Positions 52,822-61,208 of a stretch of 64,000 nucleotides of DNA are shown here, piece after piece. This stretch comes from Aeromicrobium stalagmiti (lineage in GTDB: Bacteria > Actinomycetota > Actinomycetes > Propionibacteriales > Nocardioidaceae), in NCBI RefSeq assembly GCF_013283745.1, contig NZ_JABSTZ010000001.1:1010406-1074405 (forward strand), given 5' to 3'. Numbering within the stretch: the stretch's first letter is position 1; every line of letters begins with the position of its first letter. Made by a program: the position numbers and the translations under genes. The notes beneath the pieces were generated by a model. The model was given only the letters and a program-made list of their open reading frames with translations, made no database searches and was not told where the DNA came from.

Positions 52822-52914
52822 TTCGCTTTGCCGCAGTGTCGCTTCTGGGCACACCTTTCCTCAATGGGTCTCTGCGGCTTTCGCTGTGACAGCTCGTGCA
52901 ATCGCGGTCGGGTC

Positions 52915-53150
52915 TCAACCGCCGTCGAGCGCTCGCACCGCAGCCTCGTTCAAGGCGACTGCGACTGCGTCGAGGTCGTCTTCGAAGAGGTCGGCCTAGA
53001 CGACCGGGGTCATGGCGGCGCAGCTCGCCTTCGGGGTCTGGGAAGAGGAGGCCGTCGGGCTCTCCACAGTCTTCATCGGTGGGCAGACCGTGGGCATGCC
53101 TGTTCAGGATCTCGTCGCGCTTCGGCGAACAGCCGACGGACGGGAGTGAC
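52915..53150 (-). pseudogene. Integrase remnant of a second tRNA-Ser element
   Basis: The minus strand encodes ADLFEDDLDAVAVALNEAAV followed by RALDGG and a stop, nearly identical to the intact integrase C-terminus (ADLFEDDLDAVAVAMNQAAL). About 110 bases upstream another frame gives PDGLLFPDPEGELRR, matching PDRLLFPGPDGGVRRR of the intact protein. The part containing H302-Y338 is deleted between them. It is a frameshifted, internally deleted tyrosine integrase that points toward the att copy at 52752, the orientation usual for such genes. Confidence 0.85.
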
Positions 53151-53239
53151 ATCGTGTCTACTTGGTCGGGCAGGGTGAAGCAGACCGCCCCGAAGCATCA
53201 TCGCGGCATCAGTGCGGCGCGTCACGATAGGCACTTCAC

Positions 53240-55270
53240 ATGTTCGTTCGTTCGTGGTCGGCCGTCCTGGTCCTGAGCATGGGAGCTCTCACGGTGACCG
53301 CAGGGCCAGCGCGGGCCGCAGGCCAGCACACCGTCAACGGAACCGTCGTCGGTGACGCGCACCAGCCGCTCCAGGGCGTGCGCGTGACAGTGGAGGGCGT
53401 CGAGACGTCGTCCTCGAGAACGGTCCAGGCGGACCGAAGCGGCGCGTGGAGCGTCTCGGTCCTGGACGGTCGGTACAGAGTCAGGTTTGCGGATCCGCGC
53501 GGGATCTACCTCGGGGAGACGTTCGACAACCAGCTGGAGGCGCGGACGACCAACGGCGCGATCGAGGTGAGGGTGACCGGTCATGATGTCCCCGCAGTGG
53601 ACTCGCAACTGATCAGGGTCGCCTCGATCAGCGGGCGAGTCGTGGATGGAGCGACACCCGTGGCAGGCTCCGGGATCACGCTCGAGCCGGTGATCGCGGG
53701 CGATCTGCAGCACGCGAGGTCGGGGTCGGACGGCCGCTTCAGCCTGTCCGACGTGATTCCGGGCACGTACCAGGTGATCGTCAAGGATCCGCTGCCGGAC
53801 TTCGGTCTGATCGCTACGAGGACCACGATCACGATCAGGTCCGGGGCTCGTGTCGTCCTGCCTGATAGCCAGGTCCTTGGCGATGCAGATCTGGGCCGGA
53901 TGAGTGTGGACGTGGCAGCTCACTCGGGCAGCGAGTCGGCGAGCATCAATGTCTGGTCGGTCAACGACCCCGTGGCGCCGATCAGCCAAGCCACGATGGG
54001 CCCTCCAGGCGAACCGGTGGACTTCCTGTCCGTGCTTCCGGGTCGCTACCGGGTGTCCCTCGGTGACAACAGCTGGGTGGGTGGGACGGCGTTCGAGAAC
54101 GCCACGACCTACACGGTCAAGGCAGGGGAGACGACGAAGGTCGAGGCGACCCCGGCCGAGCAGACGGAGCTGCTTGGCTACGTGAGCACGGACCGCGGAC
54201 AGGTCCTCCGTGGCGCGCTGGTCCTGGTGCACCGCATGGACGACCCGAAGACGATCGTGGCGTCGGCGGTGAGCTTCGAGAGTCCGGGGTTCAGGATCCA
54301 AGGACTCCCGAGGACGAGTTACGGCATCACGGTCATCGACCCAGGCGGCAAATACCGCACCACGACGGTCGACAACGTCGATCCCGACTTCCAGGTCGTG
54401 ACGATGCCTCATTCACCGAAGCTTGCGACCTTCGACGAGCACGACAGCTCCGCCACCTTCACCGCGACGGGACGAGGGGCTCGGGCGGCGACCTACGGGG
54501 TGCTCTACAGGGCGGACGACGGTGAGGCCATCGCCAGCGTCGCCGCCAACCCCGGGGCGTTCGACCAGCATGCGCCGCCCGGGACCTACAAGGTCAGGAT
54601 CGGAGAGCACTCGTGGTACGGCGGCCGATCGTTCGCGACGGCCAAGACGATTACGCTCAGGCGCGGCAGGACGACCCACGTCGCGCTCGGTGGTCTGCCG
54701 GCCAACGGCGACCTGGTCGGTTCAGCCGTCACGTCGAGCGGGTTGGTACTGCATCGCGCGTTCGCCACGATCTACGCCGCTGACAACTCACACGAGGTGA
54801 TCGGCCGAGTGCCCGTCGATGGGACGTTCCGATTCGACGGGCTGCCTGTCCGTTCGTACAAGATCCGGATCAGCGATCCACTCGGACGATTCGCGACTCG
54901 GTGGTTCGGAGGGGGAGGATCGTTCGCATCAGCGCGTGCTGTGACCCCGGAGGTGTCCGAGGAGAGACTCGTCGGCACGACCGTGCTGCCGGTCGCCTTC
55001 ACTGTGATGAAGCCGCCGACGATCACCGGCACGGCCAAGGTCGGTCGTCGGCTCACCGCGTCCGATCCGACGTTCAGCCGGGCCGGTGCGTCGATGAGCC
55101 GCCTCTGGTATCGCGACGGTCGACGGATCCGCGGTGTCACCAAGACGACGTACCTGCTCCTGGCCAAGGACGAGGGTCATCGGATCACAGTGAAGGTCAC
55201 AGCCCGCAAGCAGGACGAGAAGACCCTCGTGGTGAGCTCGAAGAGCACGCCGCGCGTCGCAGGCCGTTGA
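53240..55270 (+). CDS. Secreted multi-domain protein with carboxypeptidase-regulatory-like repeats
   Basis: A 676-aa exported protein. The signal peptide ends near GPARAAG. Several beta-sandwich repeats of the CarboxypepD_reg/SdrD-B type follow: HTVNGTVVGDAHQPLQGVRV, ISGRVVDGATPVAGSGITL, and later units with LPGRYRVSLGDNSWVGG and PPGTYKVRIGEHSWYGG. The C-terminus (ITGTAKVGRRLTASDPTF onward) resembles an Ig-like cell-surface module. It may bind polysaccharide or decorate the cell wall. GC and codon use are chromosomal. It lies between two att copies and may be cargo of the decayed element. Confidence 0.78.
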   Translation: MFVRSWSAVLVLSMGALTVTAGPARAAGQHTVNGTVVGDAHQPLQGVRVTVEGVETSSSRTVQADRSGAWSVSVLDGRYRVRFADPRGIYLGETFDNQLEARTTNGAIEVRVTGHDVPAVDSQLIRVASISGRVVDGATPVAGSGITLEPVIAGDLQHARSGSDGRFSLSDVIPGTYQVIVKDPLPDFGLIATRTTITIRSGARVVLPDSQVLGDADLGRMSVDVAAHSGSESASINVWSVNDPVAPISQATMGPPGEPVDFLSVLPGRYRVSLGDNSWVGGTAFENATTYTVKAGETTKVEATPAEQTELLGYVSTDRGQVLRGALVLVHRMDDPKTIVASAVSFESPGFRIQGLPRTSYGITVIDPGGKYRTTTVDNVDPDFQVVTMPHSPKLATFDEHDSSATFTATGRGARAATYGVLYRADDGEAIASVAANPGAFDQHAPPGTYKVRIGEHSWYGGRSFATAKTITLRRGRTTHVALGGLPANGDLVGSAVTSSGLVLHRAFATIYAADNSHEVIGRVPVDGTFRFDGLPVRSYKIRISDPLGRFATRWFGGGGSFASARAVTPEVSEERLVGTTVLPVAFTVMKPPTITGTAKVGRRLTASDPTFSRAGASMSRLWYRDGRRIRGVTKTTYLLLAKDEGHRITVKVTARKQDEKTLVVSSKSTPRVAGR

Positions 55271-55560
55271 TACACCGGGAGTCCTCGGTCCCCCTCGATC
55301 GCGACGAGTCGTCGGACCCGGGCTGTCTGCCGAATAGGCCGTCGGCGAGGTCTGCCGTGAGGTCAGGCGTGTCGCGGAGGATGCGCGTCATCAGACGCCG
55401 GATGTCGCCAAGGCCAAGGAGCCGATAGGGCGTGCAGCGGCCATCCGTGGGCACGTTCTGTGTGATCTGGCGGGGTTCGGCTGCATCACGATAAGACGAA
55501 CTCTTCTGGAATCGCAGAGTTTTTGCTCCTCCTCGGGTCTCGGCCTGGCCGATTTTCGCG
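55271..55560. other. Non-coding right end of the decayed second element
   Basis: No gene is supported. From about 55446 the text (GTGGGCACGTTCTGTGTGAT, then CTGGCGGGGTTCGG) resembles the sequence left of attR (52626-52670), so it is the right-end region of a related element. Confidence 0.6.
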
Positions 55561-55586
55561 GTCAAATTCCACCGCCACCGCCATGA
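55561..55586 (+). repeat. Third, degenerate att copy
   Basis: GTCAAATTCCACCGCCACCG then CCATGA matches the 29-bp core with a few substitutions and small gaps. A hairpin-like CCCCCGATT…GGTCGGGGGTG follows, as after the other two copies. It marks the outer end of an older element integrated in the same tRNA. Confidence 0.75.
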
Positions 55587-55700
55587 GCTGGCCCCCGATT
55601 CTGGTGAGATATCAGCGAGGTCGGGGGTGTTCTCGTTCGTGCTGCCGGCGTGGGGCCCGCTTCTGCTGCGTCTGGAGACGGCCCGACAGGTTGCGACGGT

Positions 55701-56693
55701 TCACACCTGGCCACGTTGCCGAAGGTTCACCTCGTGCGCCGACGGCTCGCCAGTCGGCCGGGGGGTTGCGGTGGTCGGGACGTAGCGGGTGAGGAAGTCG
55801 ACCTGGTCGGCGACGACGGTCTCGAACAGCGGCTCGACGTAGGGATCGAAGTGGCCACCGGGATAGAGCTTGACGGTGGAGTGCCTGATCTTGGCTGCCG
55901 TGGCCTCGGCGACCCGTCGTGGCGTGATGGTGTCGTCGGTGACGATCTGCACCAGGGCGGGGCACTGGACGCGACCGGCCCATCGTCTCGGCGAGTAGGT
56001 GCCGATGGTCAGCGCGATGCGCGCCGCCACGGTCTGTGGGTAGCTGCCTTCGGACAGGCCGGATTCACGAATCAGCTTGAGCATTCCCGGCCGGGCGTCC
56101 GGCGTCGTCATCATCCCCACGTGTCCCGGCGTGCTGACGCTGTCGATGCGCACGGGCTCACGTCCAAGCCATGAACCCACCAGGTCGCGGACGGCGGGAG
56201 TCGCCACCTTCGCGGCCGCCCGCAGGCCGGTCGACCGCACCGCGGCGGGTCCGCTGACGTGGGGGACCTGGGCGATGATCGCTGCCAACGGCTCGCCGCT
56301 GCCGGCCATCGTGATGACATGCCCACCGGCGAACGAGGTGCCCCACGCCACGACCTTCTGCGGATCGACCCCGTCCAGGGAGCGGGCGTAGCGCAGTGCG
56401 GCTCGCCAGTCCTCGTGCTGCATACGGACACTCAGCAGCTGACGGGGCTCCCCCTCGCTCTCGCCGAATCCGCGGTAGTCGAACACCACGACCACGTAGC
56501 CCTCCCCGGCGAAGCGCTCGGCATAGGCGTACAGGCGCAGTGCCCGCACGCCGCCGAACCCGTGGGCCATGACGACGACGGGTCGCTGCGCGCCTGCGTC
56601 GGCGGGCCGATAGACGCGAGCTGCGCAGCTGACGCCGCTGGAGTCGAACCGCTCCTCCGAGAACGTGAACAGGTGGTCGCTCGGCTCGGCCAT
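55701..56693 (-). CDS. Alpha/beta hydrolase
   Basis: A 330-aa serine hydrolase of the dienelactone/peptidase S15-like type. MAHGFGGVRALRLYAYAERF carries the oxyanion region, the nucleophile S120 is in WGTSFAGG, and the acid/histidine pair is in VTDDTITP and YPGGHFDPY. AAGGAG precedes ATG 56693. It is divergent from a TetR gene, and the shared gap holds a 9-bp-arm palindrome. It is probably repressed by that TetR; the substrate ester is unknown. Confidence 0.88.
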   Translation of the reverse strand: MAEPSDHLFTFSEERFDSSGVSCAARVYRPADAGAQRPVVVMAHGFGGVRALRLYAYAERFAGEGYVVVVFDYRGFGESEGEPRQLLSVRMQHEDWRAALRYARSLDGVDPQKVVAWGTSFAGGHVITMAGSGEPLAAIIAQVPHVSGPAAVRSTGLRAAAKVATPAVRDLVGSWLGREPVRIDSVSTPGHVGMMTTPDARPGMLKLIRESGLSEGSYPQTVAARIALTIGTYSPRRWAGRVQCPALVQIVTDDTITPRRVAEATAAKIRHSTVKLYPGGHFDPYVEPLFETVVADQVDFLTRYVPTTATPRPTGEPSAHEVNLRQRGQV

Positions 56694-56740
56694 CAGCTTC
56701 TCCTTCGAGTCCCGGGCGACGCAAGAGACTTCTTGGACGC

Positions 56741-56770
56741 CGATCAAGAAGGTACCGATTATCTTGATCG
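56741..56770. promoter_or_regulatory. Palindromic operator shared by hydrolase and tetR genes
   Basis: CGATCAAGA (56741-56749) and TCTTGATCG (56762-56770) are perfect 9-base arms separated by 12 bases, about two helical turns centre to centre. The site sits between the divergent starts, 22 bases before tetR. A strong candidate TetR operator. Confidence 0.7.
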
Positions 56771-56791
56771 CCATGCAAGATAAGGTGACGT

Positions 56792-57331
56792 ATGCCTCGA
56801 AATCGACGTCCCCGTGACCGCGAGGAGAAGTCTGCGGAGATCGTCGCCTCAGCCGCCGCCCTCTTCACCGAGGTGGGTTATGAGAAGACCTCGCTGACCA
56901 GCGTCGCGAGCGCCGCCGGCGTCACGACCAACACGATCTATTGGTACTTCGAGAGCAAGGAGGCGCTGCTCGTCGCGGCGCTCGACCACGTGCTTGCCGA
57001 CGCCATGGGGAGTGTGGACGAGCAGGATGGGACGCCGTGGGTCGACCGACTCGTCTGGGTCGTCGATCGCCTGCAGCAGCAGGCCAAGCTCGTCACGACC
57101 GTCCACGCACTGGCCGCCACGTCGCCGATCGTCGAGTCCTGGCACGACGGCTTCCACGCCGTCACCAACGAGATCCTCGCCGAGGGCCTGCGGCATTCAG
57201 GCGTGCCCGAGGAGCAGGTCCTTCCCATGACCAGGCTGGGTGTCTTCGCCATCGAGGGCCTCCTGATGCACCCCCTGCCCGAGCCGGAGCAGCGCGCCGT
57301 CCTCAGCCTCGTCATGAACGGCGCTCGTTGA
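56792..57331 (+). CDS. TetR family regulator
   Basis: A 179-aa regulator. The N-terminal helix-turn-helix reads LTSVASAAGVTTNTIYWYFE and is followed by a short helical ligand domain. AAGGTG precedes ATG 56792. It is divergent from the alpha/beta hydrolase with the palindrome at 56741-56770 between them, so it probably controls both genes. Confidence 0.92.
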   Translation: MPRNRRPRDREEKSAEIVASAAALFTEVGYEKTSLTSVASAAGVTTNTIYWYFESKEALLVAALDHVLADAMGSVDEQDGTPWVDRLVWVVDRLQQQAKLVTTVHALAATSPIVESWHDGFHAVTNEILAEGLRHSGVPEEQVLPMTRLGVFAIEGLLMHPLPEPEQRAVLSLVMNGAR

Positions 57332-57399
57332 AGTATGTCCCGCTGACGATCCGGCTCTCACCAAGAAGCCCGGCTTCCACCGGAAGGTAGCGTGCCCGC

Positions 57400-58452
57400 A
57401 TGAAGCTGAGTCGCGTCCTCGCCAGCGCCCTGGCTGTCGTCGTCCTGGCCGGGTGCGGCAGCGAAGGGGGCAGCAGCACCGGTGGCGCCCCGTTCACGCT
57501 GCCAGTGGGGAAGAGCTCGTGGGATGCCGTCACGGCACCGGCCTGGCTGAACGACGGGACCCTCCACGTGGGCGACCAGACCGTCAGGCTCGGCAAGCGG
57601 GTCGACGAGTTCGTGCTCGGTGCCACGGGCGTCTACTGGCTGCGCGGTGGCACGTTGTGGTTCACCGACACCGCTGGCGACACCCAGAAGGTCCACACGG
57701 TGGGCCAGAGCAACGTCGCGGTGTCCGCCGACCGGTCGGTGCTCGCAACCGTCGACCAGTCGCGGGGTCCGACCGACGAGTACGGCACCCACGTCATCCA
57801 GGCGGCTGCCTTCGACACCCGCACGGGACAGCAGCTCTATCGGACGCCCGACAAGGCCCCGGACAAGGGCGCCGACCTGACTGACCTCTACTCCGAGATC
57901 ATGCCGCTGCTGCACGGCGTGAGCGACGAGCGGCTGTTCTTCGAGAACCGGACCATCGACCTGCGCGACGGGTCGTCCACGCCGTCGCGGCAGGACTCGG
58001 ACGGGCTGGACGTCTATGAGGGCTTCGTCGACACCGTGTTCCCCGACGGCTACCGGGTGTCCTTGTCGGGCGAGGGCAAGACCCGCCAGCTCTCGGAGTC
58101 GTCGATGTTCGCGATCGGACGACAGTCTCCCGACCGCACGACTCTGTTCGACGTCGGCACGTGGCCGACAGATGCGGTCGTCTATGACGCGAGGTCGGGT
58201 CGGCAGTCCGACATCGGTGCCCCGTGGGACCACTTCACGCTGGTCGGATGGCAGGACGAGGACACCTTCTTCGGGGTCGCCGAGCGCATCGACGAGGACA
58301 ACGTCATGAATGTGCTCCGAGCGCGCCAGGTCGTCACGTGCGAGCTGCGCACCTTGGCGTGCGATCCAGTGAGTCCGGTCATCAGGACGGACGATGACGA
58401 GGACGGTCAGTATCCGACGTTCCTGACCGAGGGGGATGCCAGCACCATGTAG
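57400..58452 (+). CDS. Lipoprotein with beta-propeller-like repeats
   Basis: A 350-aa lipoprotein: MKLSRVLASALAVVVLAGC places lipidation at Cys19. The body consists of short beta-rich repeats (VYWLRGGTLWFTDTAGDTQK, SVLATVDQSRG), like TolB/WD-type propellers, with acidic character. No enzyme motif is seen. It is convergent with another lipoprotein gene. It may act as a surface scaffold; nothing further can be said. Confidence 0.72.
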   Translation: MKLSRVLASALAVVVLAGCGSEGGSSTGGAPFTLPVGKSSWDAVTAPAWLNDGTLHVGDQTVRLGKRVDEFVLGATGVYWLRGGTLWFTDTAGDTQKVHTVGQSNVAVSADRSVLATVDQSRGPTDEYGTHVIQAAAFDTRTGQQLYRTPDKAPDKGADLTDLYSEIMPLLHGVSDERLFFENRTIDLRDGSSTPSRQDSDGLDVYEGFVDTVFPDGYRVSLSGEGKTRQLSESSMFAIGRQSPDRTTLFDVGTWPTDAVVYDARSGRQSDIGAPWDHFTLVGWQDEDTFFGVAERIDEDNVMNVLRARQVVTCELRTLACDPVSPVIRTDDDEDGQYPTFLTEGDASTM

Positions 58453-58475
58453 GCGGCAGCGGATGAGCTCGGCCC

Positions 58476-58504
58476 ATGACTCGAGCTCCTATGACTCGAG
58501 CTCC
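58476..58504. repeat. 14-bp tandem duplication between convergent lipoprotein genes
   Basis: ATGACTCGAGCTCC occurs at 58476-58489 and 58491-58504, with a 15-bp period. The second copy includes the stop of a small minus-strand ORF fragment. Confidence 0.75.
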
Positions 58505-58650
58505 AGGGACCCCAGTGTCTGCTGGAAGGCATCGAGTTGCTCCTGCGGGGCGGCGGCCTCGAACTGGTCGCCCAAGAGTGCCTGGATCGAGATCCGGAAG
58601 GTGCTCGTCAGCGCTGCATGCCCGGGTGGCGTCGCTGGAGGGTCACCGTG
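58489..58650 (-). pseudogene. Orphan C-terminal ORF fragment
   Basis: The minus strand is open from just after the neighbouring lipoprotein stop and encodes a protein-like tail with ISIQALLGDQFEAAAPQEQL, DAFQQTLGSLELES and a stop. No start codon lies in frame. It is probably the remnant of a deleted gene whose 5' part was replaced by the lipoprotein gene. Weakly supported. Confidence 0.3.
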
Positions 58651-58653
58651 CGA

Positions 58654-59361
58654 TCACGGTGCGAGGACGGGTCGGAGCGTCACGAAGGAGTCGGCTCCCC
58701 GCTCCTGGAGGATCGACTGCGTCTCGGCATCGAGGTCGACCGTCGTTGAAGCCTGCGGCTTCACCTCGACGGTTGCGACGTCCCTGATCAGCGACGCCTG
58801 CTGAGGCTCGCCGCCCTGCGGGGCCTGCAGGACCAGCAGCACGATGCGGACCTTCGCGCTGTCGGTGTTGGGATTGTCCAGCCGCACCTGTCGGGCGTCC
58901 ATGTCGTCGTCGAGGTCACTCCCGTCGGCGCCGACCGGCGTCAGCTCGACCGGATTAGGCAGGACGGCGCCCGCCACCTGCTTCACCTCGACGTCCTCGA
59001 ACGTGATCGCTCGGACCTGGTCCGCGCCCGTGCCGCGAAGCTGGACGAAGTCGACGGACCCGCCGGGCGTCACCACGGCGCGTCCCTTGTCGGTCTCGAA
59101 CGCGGTGTTGATCTGGACGTCGGGCACCTCGGCGTCGTCCCCGTCGCGAGCGATCAACCGGCCGCGAAGGGTGACCGACTGGTCGGTGGGGTTGTCGAAG
59201 TCAAGACTCATGTCGATGTAGCCGCTGGCCGCGATCCGGGTGAAGGTCGTCGTGAAATCGGTGGAAGGCGCGTCGCCCTGATCGGACTCTGTCGAGCATC
59301 CCGCCAGGACGAACGCAAGACTCGCTACCCCGCACATGATCCTTCGTGCCAGCCCATTCAT
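58654..59361 (-). CDS. Secreted lipoprotein of unknown function
   Basis: A 235-aa lipoprotein: LAFVLAGC places the lipid cysteine at about residue 22. The body has Asp-rich segments (DGDDAEVPDVQ, DGSDLDDDMDARQVRLDNPN) and a beta-rich repeat-like structure, possibly an Ig-like or DUF4352-like fold for envelope functions. ATG 59361 is preferred over a longer frame to 59406. No catalytic motif is visible. Confidence 0.7.
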   Translation of the reverse strand: MNGLARRIMCGVASLAFVLAGCSTESDQGDAPSTDFTTTFTRIAASGYIDMSLDFDNPTDQSVTLRGRLIARDGDDAEVPDVQINTAFETDKGRAVVTPGGSVDFVQLRGTGADQVRAITFEDVEVKQVAGAVLPNPVELTPVGADGSDLDDDMDARQVRLDNPNTDSAKVRIVLLVLQAPQGGEPQQASLIRDVATVEVKPQASTTVDLDAETQSILQERGADSFVTLRPVLAP

Positions 59362-59418
59362 CGTGTCATCCTGCCCGACCCGTTCGGGATGCGTCCAACC
59401 CGGCATGGCGCTCCGCGC

Positions 59419-60238
59419 TCAGGCCCGGATCGGCCAACCGATCTCGGTGACGCCGTCGCCACCGGGCACCCCTGCGACGTACGACTCGCGTATCGGGCCC
59501 GCGACGCTGACCTCGTGCTGGGCGACGTGTCGGCCGAGGTCGGCGTGGACCTGCCCGATCGTCGCGTCGGGGCCGGAGTGCGTGGCGACAGCGAGCATCG
59601 TCGCGGGTAGCACCTCGTACTGCACCCGACCTGCCTGCACGGTCTGTCGATGGGGCTCGACGGGATGGGGCTCGACCGGGCGGAAGAGGGCAACGTCGCC
59701 CGACTCGTCGAGGAACAGCTCGGTCGACCACAGGCCCCCCAACGGCCCGGCTGAGGTGGACCCGGTCGCCGTCAGGGCGCGGTCGAGGTCGACCTGCGCG
59801 GTGGTGAACCACGGCCCGAGATCGGACAGGTCGATGTGGTCGCGGATCACGAGCACGGGGGGTCTCCTCGACCCACCGGCGCTCGACGACCGCCGAGACG
59901 TGGTCCGACTCCAGCAGGCTCCGCAGGGCGGTCACGGCGTCCCGCGTCTCGGCCAGTCGTTGCTCCATGCGCCGCAGGTGCTCGGCGATGAGCTCGGTCC
60001 GGTCCTCCGGGCGGTCGACGGCGAGCACCTGGCCGATGACGTCGAGCGGCATGTCCAACGACCGGAAGCGCCTGATCAGGTGGGCGTCGTCGACCTGCTC
60101 GACGCCGTACGACCGGTAGCCGGTGAAGGGGTCCACCTCGACCGGCTCCAGCAGGCCGAGCCGGTGGTAGTGGCGCAGCGCCTTGGCGCTGAGGCGCGTC
60201 GCTCGGCTGAAGTCGCCGATGGTCATGGTCGCGGTCAC
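59419..60238 (-). pseudogene. MerR-GyrI regulator with a -1/+1 frameshift
   Basis: The first 125 codons give a MerR protein: MTIGDFSRATRLSAKALRHY, then GYRSYGVEQVDDAHLIRRF and a coiled coil. At the run of six G/C pairs (59857-59862) the frame is lost; one base fewer would join VERRWVEETP directly to VLVIRDHIDLSDLGPWFTTA of the second frame, which carries a complete GyrI-like effector domain to 59419. MerR-GyrI (BmrR-like) proteins bind drugs or other ligands. A true frameshift, phase variation or a sequencing error are possible. The start is GTG 60238 or ATG 60226. Confidence 0.8.
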
Positions 60239-60250
60239 GACCGCATCCTC

Positions 60251-60327
60251 GACCTTCCCCCTGGGGGAGAGTCCACCCCCTTCGAGGCAGCCATCCGCGG
60301 AGCGCTTGACCTTCCCCCCAGGGGAAG
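60251..60327. promoter_or_regulatory. Two MerR-type dyads between the MerR and SDR genes
   Basis: GACCTTCCCCCTGGGGGAGA (60251-60270) and CTTCCCC/GGGGAAG (60311-60327) are close relatives, each a C-run/G-run dyad. The second directly follows a -35-like TTGACC (60306-60311), the arrangement MerR proteins use in long-spacer promoters. Each dyad serves one of the divergent genes. Confidence 0.6.
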
Positions 60328-60384
60328 CCGGACGGTGAGTCTTGTCAGCGCCACCGGGCGCAACCCGTCGTCGAGAGGCTCGTC

Positions 60385-61167
60385 ATGATCTATCCACCAG
60401 CACTGTCCCTGACCGGACGCCAGGCGCTCGTCGTCGGCGGCACCCGAGGCCTCGGGGACGCCGTCGTGCGCCGCCTCGTCGAGGCCGGAGCGCGGGTCAT
60501 CGCCGTGGGGCGCACCGCACCTGAAGAGTCCGTGGCGGCGCGGGTCGTCCTTGCCGACAGCACGCAGACCGATGCCGCGGCTGCCATCGCGGCGGCCGTC
60601 GAGGAGGAAGGCGGCCTCGACATCCTCGTGCACGTCGCCGGCGGGTCGAGCTCGCCGGGCGGAGGCCACGGCGCCGTGTCGGATGCCGACTGGGACGCCG
60701 AGCTCGCGCTCAACCTGCTCTCGGCGGTCCGGATCGACCGTGCTCTCACCCCGCTGCTGCTGAGCCGGGGGCGCGGAGCGATCGTGTACGTCGGATCGAT
60801 CCAGGGGCGGATGCCGCTCCACGACGGGACGTTGGGCTACGCGGCGGCGAAGGCCGCCCTGCGCACGTACAGCAAGGGGCTCGCGAACGAGCTCGCCCCG
60901 CAGGGCGTCCGCGTCAACACCGTGTCGCCCGGGGGCATCGCCAGCCCCGGCGCCAGAGCACTGGCCCAGCGCATCGCCACTGCCCGCGGCACCAGCGAGG
61001 AGGCCGGCATGCAGACGCTGATGGACTCCCTCGGTGGCATCCCCGACGGGCGTTTCGCGCCCGCGGAGGAGATTGCCGAGGTCATCGGCTTCCTGGTGTC
61101 GGACGCCGCTGCGTCGGTGGTAGGCGCCGACATCATCGTCGACGGCGGAACCGTCAAGACCATCTGA
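60385..61167 (+). CDS. Short-chain dehydrogenase/reductase under MerR-type control
   Basis: A 260-aa SDR with GGTRGLG at 18-24, VHVAGG, and catalytic S138, Y152 and K156. It ends VVGADIIVDGGTVKTI, the usual classical SDR C-terminus. Divergent from the MerR-GyrI gene and followed 41 bases later by a SnoaL-like gene, it may form a small detoxification operon. Confidence 0.88.
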   Translation: MIYPPALSLTGRQALVVGGTRGLGDAVVRRLVEAGARVIAVGRTAPEESVAARVVLADSTQTDAAAAIAAAVEEEGGLDILVHVAGGSSSPGGGHGAVSDADWDAELALNLLSAVRIDRALTPLLLSRGRGAIVYVGSIQGRMPLHDGTLGYAAAKAALRTYSKGLANELAPQGVRVNTVSPGGIASPGARALAQRIATARGTSEEAGMQTLMDSLGGIPDGRFAPAEEIAEVIGFLVSDAAASVVGADIIVDGGTVKTI

Positions 61168-61208
61168 TCCGGACGTCACCCGAGCCCCACACCAACCCAG
61201 GAGAACCC

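Noticed and set aside
55561-55586. A third tRNA-like 3' end considered as an independent tRNA
   Set aside because: It is degenerate and lacks the remainder of the tRNA; better explained as an older att site.
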